Translations under genes and position numbers: made by a program | Assembly: GCA_004026145.2 (NCBI GenBank) | Contig: CP034993.1 | Coordinates: 14,841,637 to 14,905,636 of the forward strand | Source of the DNA: Takifugu bimaculatus | Lineage: Eukaryota > Chordata > Actinopteri > Tetraodontiformes > Tetraodontidae | DNA: 64,000 nucleotides | Direction: 5' to 3' | Shown here: one piece after another, positions 55,351 through 64,000 of the stretch | Layout of the letters: every line of letters begins with the position of its first letter | Position numbering within the stretch: the first letter of the stretch is position 1 | Notes under the pieces: model-generated | What the model saw: the letters and a program-made list of their open reading frames with translations, nothing else | Database searches by the model: none | Told to the model about the DNA's origin: nothing

Positions 55351-57490
55351 ATTCAAAGTGAAAGCTGAGTTAGTTTCCAGGGTTAGCTGACACTAACTGT
55401 GTGTGTGTGTGCGTGTGTGGGGGGGGCATTAATTGCATCCATTGTTTTTTACTAAATCTTTTTTTTTTTTTACAAAGCTACATAAAAGACAGCTTTTCCG
55501 ATAATAATAAAATACTAAAAGTTCTGGTTTACAAGATGTTGTACCGCATGTTTTATCACTTCATTTATTAGCTGTATTTAGAAGCCTTTATTTTGGTAAA
55601 ATATTGGGTTTAAAAGGTGTAAACGTTGATTTATTAAAAGGATCCAGTGTGAATTTGAATATTTATTTAGCTTTTATCACCACAGAGCACAAGTGTCTGT
55701 TATTCACAGGGTTCTCAATGCAATGGGTAAATATTGACTTTTCAGTTTTGTGTCTAAATTGTGTTTTTTAGGTGTTTTTTAAACTTGTTGTATTTGCTGA
55801 TTTAGACATGGATATAATCACCAGTGAAGCTCGTAACCAAACATTTACAAAAGCTGCTGCTTCCCCAACGAAACAACAAAGTCAATGGCAGAACAGCACA
55901 CAGCCACCGTCAGGTTCACATCTCTTGTGTGCTGGCAGCAGAAGCACGTTGAAAGCACTGACTGACAGTTCCCACACTGCAGAGACATGAAAGTCATCCA
56001 GTATTGATGAATTCAATTCCACGACGATCCAGCAAAAGATACAAAACCCTGGTAAGACGAAAAAGGCTGCATGAAAAAGTTGCACACTCTTACCGTAGGG
56101 TCAGTCTTCTCCTTTTCCCCCACAGCCTGCAGGTTTTTCCATAGCTTCTCTGCGTCTCATTCTCATATTAAAATGCAAATATTGAAGTTAGAAACACACA
56201 GAGAGAAACATATTTTTCTCCCCAGACTGTTACTCAATAAAGCTCGCAGTCATATAGCAGCTTCGGATTGTCATGCAAAACCTGAGAAAAAAAAGCCCTC
56301 TCCCAGCCGCCCTTGTTCTGTTTTCTCGCCTCTGCTTTGAGCTTTCCAACCATCTGAGGACGGCTCAGCAGCAAAGTCATCAATAATTGAGTCTCTGATC
56401 ATTTCGGTGATATTGCTTTTTGTTGTTCGCGATGACATTTTTCCCTTTTCAACAGATCAAATCTAAATGAGAAAAATAATCACATAACTACATATTTACT
56501 GTCCCACTTTCCTGTGACACCACTCTATGACAGCACATGCTAATTTTACTTTTCCTTGGTCTGTTTATTTTTTTAAATAAAACGTAGGAAGTTGTTGAAA
56601 AGCGCTTGAAGCAGTAAAAAATCTAGTGACAGAACCAAGAAATTCAGCATTAAATTTCATTTAAGATTCTATCTGTTCCAGAAATATATTTCTGTCAAAA
56701 TAAATATGACGCTCAGTATTTACTGCAGACATGTGCAATCGACTCTGTAATATGTTATCTGTAAGAAGATAATTACTGTGGCAACCAGGGCAAATTAATT
56801 GAATTCATATGACTTTATCACACTTTGCGAATCAGTTTGAAGAGCAAAATATTATTTAACAAATGCACAAATTAAAGATATTTCTGTTGCGAAGAGGTAA
56901 GGATGAAACACTCTTTCTGTCTTTGACTTTTACCTCAGTTGCTATAGCAACTGCTGCAAACTGAAGACCAGGAGTTCACGAATGACCTGTGTTGTTATGT
57001 GAGTTTCAACTTAATAACATTTTCCTCTTTACAATGAGAATTCAGTAAATACTGAAAATTTTGGAAACAAGTTTTTTTCAATAGGTGAGATGGGACGATG
57101 GCGTCGTCTGTGTACATTCATCGACATCTGTGCTTACAGTACATTTGTGCTTTTTCGCGTGCGCTCTTGAAGGCCAGGGGTGTCTGCTGCAGCGCTCATC
57201 CAGCATCAGTGACAACAGATACAAATACTCAACAATAAAATAATGCCAAAATAACAAGTCTCCTACTCCAGAACATATAGAAATGCAAACCATCTGTGTA
57301 TCGCAGTCAGGTTATTTTATTTTTCTCCAAGCACCGTAAGTTTTCTTAAGGTAAAAACTTTCCAAAGCCTGAATGTGAAACAAAAAGAAATAAAATAGAG
57401 GTTTAATTGGGAGATCTATTGCTGCCTTTATTTTTGAAAGCTACTTTCATATACTCCACATATTTTACAAATCACCCACTTAATGGTATC

Positions 57491-57491
<1 letters not shown>
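55351..57491. other. Intergenic, no gene recognised
   Basis: AT-rich, with a GT tract at 55398-55420 and a T-run at 55459. No exon or element recognised. Confidence 0.5.

Positions 57492-57544
<53 letters not shown>
57492..57544. repeat. (GT)n microsatellite with GCGCGC interruption
   Basis: About 20 GT units, a gcgcgc interruption, then more GT. Confidence 0.95.
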
Positions 57545-57545
<1 letters not shown>

Positions 57546-57849
57546 AGAGCAGGTGTCCTTGCGGCTTGAGCACATAATTCAGCCCCTGTGGGCAGGTGGA
57601 GCCCCTGACATCGTGTCTCTGGAGTGTCATTTCTAACTCCAGCTGTTCTTAAGCAGCACTGTCTTCAGTGCCCACACAGCAGGAAAAAAACAAAACAAAA
57701 AAATCAAATGCAAGTCATGCAGTAATAAAGTACTTATACTGATTACTTTTACTATTGAAAAGGGTGAAGACTTTTTTGTTTTACTTTTTCCATTCCTTTT
57801 GCCCAAATTATTCTGAGAATTACAAGCTGGATTCTGAGAGATAAGTGAC

Positions 57850-57853
<4 letters not shown>

Positions 57854-57920
<67 letters not shown>
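57854..57920. repeat. Compound (CT)n(GT)n microsatellite
   Basis: CT units (57854-57890) directly joined to GT units (57891-57920). Confidence 0.95.
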
Positions 57921-57922
<2 letters not shown>

Positions 57923-58250
57923 GTGTTAGGATCAGCTTGCAGAGCTGCAGCTACAGAGGAAAGCTTTTACTGAACCAGCCTCAACGGAGCACAGATTTGC
58001 ACACACTTTACTTTTGAAACCAGGCTAAATTAAAGTAATTTAATCATTTCCCCTGAACAAGTTCATAATTATGTCGGCGACTGCAGCAGTAGGCCAGCTT
58101 TGGTAAGTAGCTTAAAGTGTAAATTCTATGGATTCTTATACCTCCAGGGATCAGAACTGACGTAATGGCCGAGGAATGTAGATCATCTGGATGATTCCTG
58201 AGATGTCCTCTACATCATTGTTATATCACTCTGCTCTTCTCTACTCCATG

Positions 58251-58770
58251 TTACCCTACCTTACCTGACCCTATCCTACCTTAACCTACCTTACCCTACC
58301 CTACCTTACCCTACCCTATTCTACCCTATCCTATTGTACCTTACCCTACCCTACCCTATTCTACCCTATCCTTCCCTATCCTATCCTACTGTACCTTACC
58401 CTACCCTACCTTACCCTACCCTACCCTATTCTACCTTACCCTACTCTATCCTACCCTACTCTATCCTACCCTACCTATTCTACCCTACCGTACCTTACCC
58501 TACCCTACCTTACCCTACCCTTCCCTACCTTATCCTACCCTACCCTACCTTACCCTACCATAACCTTCCCTACCCTACCTTACCCCACCATAACCTATCC
58601 TACCCTACCTTACCCTACCATAACCTATCCTACCCTTCCCTACCTTACCCTACCCTTCCCTTCCCTACCCTACCTTACCCTACCATAACCTATCCTACCC
58701 TACCTTACCCTACCATAACCTATCCTACCCTACCTTACCCTACCCTACCCTACCCTACCTTACCCTACCC
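58251..58770. repeat. 520-bp pentanucleotide array, TACCC/TACCT type
   Basis: Built from TACCC with TACCT, TATCC, TATTC and TTCCC variants. A 30-bp higher-order unit containing ctaccataacctatcc recurs at about 58679 and 58709. Near 58738-58755 four CCC runs are separated by TA. The Leu/Pro/Tyr/Thr open frame through it is a repeat artefact. Confidence 0.95.
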
Positions 58771-61700
58771 ACACAAAAATGTGAGTAAAGTAGAGCTGCC
58801 AGCTGAAACATAACCATAAAGGTGTTAAAATGATGTGAAGCACCATCACATAGTCCACGTACAGCTCAGCAATCAAGGAATCCAAACTGATGCAAAGCTT
58901 TCAAACTGGTCGTTTTGAGTCATGTGAGCAGACCCATGAGCATTTCAGCCCCTTGCAGGATTTGATGGGACTAAATGTCGTCTCCTGATGTATAACAGAC
59001 TCTCGTCCACTCGTTCTTAGACCTATGAAGTGGTTCATCACCAGTCACAGCACACAGGGTGTTTGCATGTTTTATCCCTCATAAATTAAGAAAATATGTT
59101 ATTTTAAATTGCCTTGGTTTATTTCCTTTTTTCTGTATGGTGTTGTGAGTTTCTCTGCCTGACTCTGAAAAAGGGGTCTGGGGGAGCAGCTCCACTGCTG
59201 CCCCTGCTGGCAGCTTCACATTCACCACCTGATCCCAGCTCAGCCCACTTTCTTTTCCCATTTCTGATGCTGGACCTGAGTCTGTTTCTGCTCCTCCTTG
59301 CCTTGCCTACACTGCAGACATTGTTCTGAAATGAACTTTTCATTGTTTAATTATTTCTTCATCATTTAATTTTATTTCAATTAACAGGAGCTCATTCCTG
59401 ATCAGATCATTACTTTGATCAGGTATGAACATAATTAGGGGAAAAATGTGCCCTCGATCATGTTACAGCCAAGCAAATAGAGAAATTGTGCACAACTGGG
59501 TTTTTATTTTTGCGCTTTCAACATATTCATCACAGACATACTCTGAATAAACAGAAGCAGAGGGACACGGTTCTGTCGAAGTTATTACTTTCAGCCCAGA
59601 ATTTATTTCCCATAACACCCAGCAATGCATTGTGGTGAGCTTTGATACAGATATTCCTCATAACAGAGTGTTAAAATGTGATTTTCCAGAAATAACCCTG
59701 CCATGCAATGGAATAAATAAAACTGTCAGAGACCGTATCCTTCAGAGAAGTACATTAAAGAGAAGGGCGTCCATGAAACGTTGATGAGTGTTTATTATCA
59801 TAATGATGCCCTACACAAAGTGTCAGGCTTCCATGACAGCCTAAACCTCCTACTCTGCGTCTCTCCACACTGCGTCCTTCCATCCTCACCACAGAGCTTT
59901 CATGTTCCTGACGTAGAGTTTTTCCCATCTCATTTTTGTCACTTTGAACCAAAAAGAGATGCTTCGAAATTGAATGTAGCACATGCACGAAGACAAGCTC
60001 GGCTCATGAGATGAATATGCTCATTTTATTCAGCGCAGGGTGTCTGTGGTGGCAGACCTGTCTCAGAAGCAGGCGGCTCATTGAAAGAAGGACGGGTGCG
60101 CTAGCAATTATGCATCTACTCAGGTTGGTTCTGACGCCATTGCATTCACTCTGAAACCACCCATCTATTTGTGGTAATGGAGCTTTTGGGTTGGACCTTT
60201 AAATGTGTCCAAAGGAGCTCAGCAGGCACATAGATCTGCTGGAACCCCAAAGGAAGCTGGCTGAGAATTTCATCTGTCACGTTAGAAACCTGCATATTCT
60301 TCATCGGCCAATCTGGGGCAGCGGGCGCTTGGCGTGAAAACTGGGAGCAGCCTGTTTCGGCAGCATAGCAAGTGTTACTAAATGAAGTCGTGACTTTAAA
60401 GATTGCTAATTAGTTACAGTGGCTGACGACGACAATGTTTTGTTTGCATATTGTGCGCCGTCGTAGTCGCTAATACTCCACGGTCTACAGCCTCAGGAGA
60501 CCATGTGGGCTCGGTGGCTAAAGCCTTTGATAACAGGATGACATCTCTGCATCCACACACGCTCTTTAGATACACTAAATAAAACAAGACCTGATAAGCG
60601 ATGCTACTGTTACTCTAATGGAGTTATTTATTAACTCGTGTGATAAACCCAAGTTTTACGGTGAATTTCATACAGGTGTGTGGTCTTTTGAAGACAATAC
60701 TGGCTTTTACCCATAGAAGGAGCAAAGTAGCAATTCTTTGTGATCCTTTTTGTGCAGGATATGTCACTCTAAACATTTCCAGATGTATGAAACTTTGACA
60801 AAATAGCAACATTTCTCCTTAAACGGAGAAACATTTTGATTTGTCAAGTCTTTGCCAAAGGAAAAGAGCAATTGCTGCACTTGTTAATCCTTTAAAAAGT
60901 CAATGGGAATGTTCTCGGGGTTGTCAGTCCAATTTGACACGCTTTGACTTGATTTAAGGGCCTCAACTGCTTTTGAGTGATGGAAAAAATGATGCGAGCC
61001 TCTTGCTTTCCATGCTCAGTGTCAGCTGCCACACGGGGTGCAGCTTGAGCTCCATCAGTGCGATCACAGCTGACGGGAACGGGAGTGACAGACACGATAA
61101 GGTCAAACTACCAGACAAATCGTCTGACAATATCAACATAGGAGAAGCGCTTCCTGTCTGTGCCGCTGTGCACGTGGGGAGGGTTTAATCCTTTCTCCTT
61201 CACCAAACATGGAGTGGATTCTGCCTGCTGCACTTCCACTCCAAAGGGATAAAGAGATGAAATTTATCGGGGGAGGATGTTTATTTCAGGCAGTGCCGAC
61301 TCAGGATATCGTTCTGCTACAGCAGTAAGCACAATAACTTTATGCTGACAAAAACTATTTCCTCCATCACTCAAAAGCTCGCACAAGGTCAGGCAAAGGC
61401 TCCCTCTCACTAACCAGCTGCTTTGACCACTGGTGCACCCCAGCGTCCTTGTGGAATAATTTATTATTCTTTCACAGCATCGACAAATTAACATACATTA
61501 TGGTATGTCAGAGTGGCTGCCGTGTGAAGTGATGGGAATTGTTTTCACCTGGCTTATCGGTTTGATTGGCCTACATTGCATCTAATGCATAAAAGTCAAT
61601 TGTGCTGAGGGGGGAGGCATTAGCATTAAATTTCCAACACAAATAACAAATGTCACAGCGCGCTGGGAAAAGGATGCAGCAGGACGGGTTTGCTGAAAGT

Positions 61701-64000
61701 AGCCCAGGGCTTTGGTGGGACGTGATGAAGTCAGTGGCGGAATGCAATGAAACAGTCACTGTCGTTGCTCCGGCGACCTTGAAAAGTGTGCGCTGCCAAT
61801 CTGTGTTGAAGTTAGCGGGGTGACTGTGTTTCCCTGGGATATGCCACTGCTGCCCCCTCAGCTGTCAGAGAAGATCGAGGTTCCAAGTCACTTTAGGTCA
61901 TTATGAATCATACATTACAAGGCAACGAGCCAGTTGTATCATTAATATGATGCTTTAACAAAAGCACTAGGAAGGATGCTGCCAGTTTATATCTCCCATG
62001 GATAAAAAGGGATTCTTGGTTTAAAATGCTGAGAGGTTGAACTCTAGGATATGTTTGTTCCAGGCTGTTTTTAGATTTTTACCGGAGTAAATAAAGAGTG
62101 AGAGAAGGCAGACATTTGTCAATTTGCGGATAATTTCACAGACTTTCAGTTCAGATTACATTTAATGTCCTATTATGTAGACACTGCTCATCCCCACATT
62201 ATATTCAATTTGTCCCTATAAAGAGATCACAATTTTGACATCAAGAATACATTCATTTTCTTCCAGAAGGAGATATTTTTGGAAATTGATGTCATTTACA
62301 AGGTTCTTCCTCACCCTTCTTGGTATTTTACTCACTTTGCATCACTTTTTACAGTGATGAGGGCTAATGGGTTTTTTTTGGAACAGTGCAAAGTATATTT
62401 CCCCATTATGTTGTTATTTTTAATATCTCACTGATTCATTTTTAAAACACATATCTGCTCAATCTCACGGCTCACTTGCACTCACAATCCTGGGTGCTCT
62501 TCTGTGCTAATTTGCTGGCCTAACATCTAATGGGGTATGCCTGTGAATAACTCAAGCAACATTACTCTGTGGCAGATGTATAATGACCCATTATTCAAGA
62601 TATATGCTGTCCTTTCATTCGCAGGTAGATGACATCTCCCTACAGCAGATGTGCTGCTTCTGAGATGCAAAAATAGTAGCAAAGCAAAAGAAAAGAAGAC
62701 ACATTTGAAAAAGAAACACTGCATGAGCCCTTCCCAAAAACTCTAAAGGTGACCTCTCCACAGAACTGTTGTCTTAATGTCTTTTTTTCAGTCCATTTAT
62801 CCCATTGATTGTCTTTGTCAGTGCCGAAGAAACCATTGATAACTATGTCAAAGACTGATGAGGTCAGCCGATGCGTTGAGAATGACTGGAATTAATGACT
62901 GGAGGAACGTTTAGGAATAAGTTTGGTTGAGCTGAAATCCATCCTGGCTGCACTGTAGAGGGAAAGGATTTGTTTTTCCATACGTATAGCATGTCACAAT
63001 ATCACAGTGTGTCACATATTGCTCCCATTAAAAGAGAACGCTCCCAGGATCAGGCCTACCCCAGAGGTCAGCACTTTGGAACTTAGCCATGCTAGCTTGT
63101 TAGCTAGCTCGCGCACTCTCAATGTCCGTTATCATTATTTGAGGTGCTTCCAAGAGCTCAAACCGGATCGCTGGCAGATTTATGAAAATGGCTGCAGCCT
63201 GCTTTTTATGACAGCCATTATCAAAGCTAATTGAATCGCTTTCCTGTCGGAAAATTTGAATATTTTTTACAGCCAGCTCTGAAAGACTGATCCCGACGCT
63301 GACGACGGTGTCGACATGTGCAGACCAGCTGATATAAATATATTTTTAAACTTGATTTATATTTATTTTCTGCCCCTAAACGCAGCAGACACAGTAAGAC
63401 ATTCAAGGACATCCGATTGTCTTTATGCTAACATAAAACTGTGAATTATTGCAACATCTAATGGATTATTACAGGAGCGTATGCTAAATTAAACATGACT
63501 CCATCAATAAATGTTGCATGGCATTAACCTGACAGTGCTTCATAAATATTGTGCCTTTCTCCCCACCCTCTTCTTCATCAGTAGTATGTGTCAGACCCAC
63601 AAGAGTCCATTGACATCGAATGCACCGAAATGATGTAAAAACCATTAAAATATTTTCACATGCCTCTGAAATATTTCAATTAGCTGCTGTGTAATATTTC
63701 CCATCTTGAGCAGACGGGTGCTCATGTCAGCCAATTTGAGCGTAAGCATTTAAACCCCGCACATTATCCGTCCTATTTTCAACAGCCTTAAACCCCTCAT
63801 TCCAGCAATCAACAGCATCTCACTTACTACCTTTTCATTTTTATTCCACGCGGGGCTTGACTTACAGGTGCTGAAGAGCTTATTGAGAGTGTGGAGCCAA
63901 TTTCTGAGCTAAAGTGGTTCTCCTTGAAAGGTTAAAACATCACAAGGATTATCCCAAACAGATTTAATGGCTGACACAGTTTCTCTGCCTGACAAAAATT
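58771..64000. other. Intergenic, no gene recognised
   Basis: AT-rich gene-poor sequence. The last 500 bases (63480-63980) are complex and rich in TAAT/ATTA cores, which could be a non-coding conserved element. No mobile element or exon recognised. Confidence 0.5.

Noticed and set aside
58251..58770. Interstitial telomere repeat
   Set aside because: The unit is TACCC (five bases), not CCCTAA; the six-base vertebrate telomere motif does not recur in register.
58334..58813. 159-codon Pro/Tyr/Leu/Thr-rich frame
   Set aside because: Translation of the TACCC pentanucleotide array; a five-base unit without stops stays open in every frame.
60510..60545. tRNA-like phrase (gtggctaaagcctttg)
   Set aside because: No B box or cloverleaf could be drawn around it.

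Overview
The window looks like teleost nuclear DNA. It carries one recognisable protein-coding gene, the 3' part of a BRINP-family gene, closest to BRINP3 by remembered family sequence. The gene is on the + strand with six exons between 6588 and 23766. Around it lie fish-type mobile-element remnants (hAT, Tc1/mariner, Ty3/gypsy, two LINE lineages) and many long CA/GT microsatellites. No prokaryotic-type gene, operon, CRISPR array or rRNA was seen, and no tRNA gene was recognised.

Layout. 1-6587 is intron, probably the 3' part of the large intron upstream of the MACPF-encoding exons. It is CpG-rich around 4480-5280 and has two palindromic CRE octamers. 6588-23766 holds the exons, joined as 6588-6778, 7367-7551, 15534-15639, 15995-16231, 19353-19575 and 22650-23766. 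All junctions keep frame and use GT/AG. They encode 685 residues ending in TKLCS; the roughly 80 N-terminal residues (signal peptide and start of the MACPF domain) lie upstream of the window. The 3' UTR ends near an AATAAA at 24415. The introns contain a very long CA tract, a GC-rich 20-bp minisatellite and a 23-bp tandem array that repeats an inverted CCAAT box six times.

24440-64000 has no gene I can support and reads as a gene-poor flank. Its main features are: a diverged direct duplication (27590/29480); a CpG-rich segment at 30870-31225 with three CACGTG E-boxes and two consensus splice donors on the minus strand; a Tc1-like transposase fragment (36930); a 38-bp minisatellite split by a 400-bp hAT-like MITE (40215-41310); a truncated Ty3/gypsy element (44117-44934); an RTE-like LINE 5' fragment (46437); an L2/Rex1-like LINE reverse-transcriptase remnant interrupted by a 470-bp hAT element with a perfect target duplication (48540-50010); a Tc1 remnant (53380); and a 520-bp TACCC-type pentanucleotide array (58251).

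The most informative structures are the two nested transposon insertions, whose order of events can be read directly, and the two regulatory-looking segments (the CCAAT array and the E-box/CpG segment). I found no previously undescribed multi-gene system. Family assignments come from recognition, not database search.
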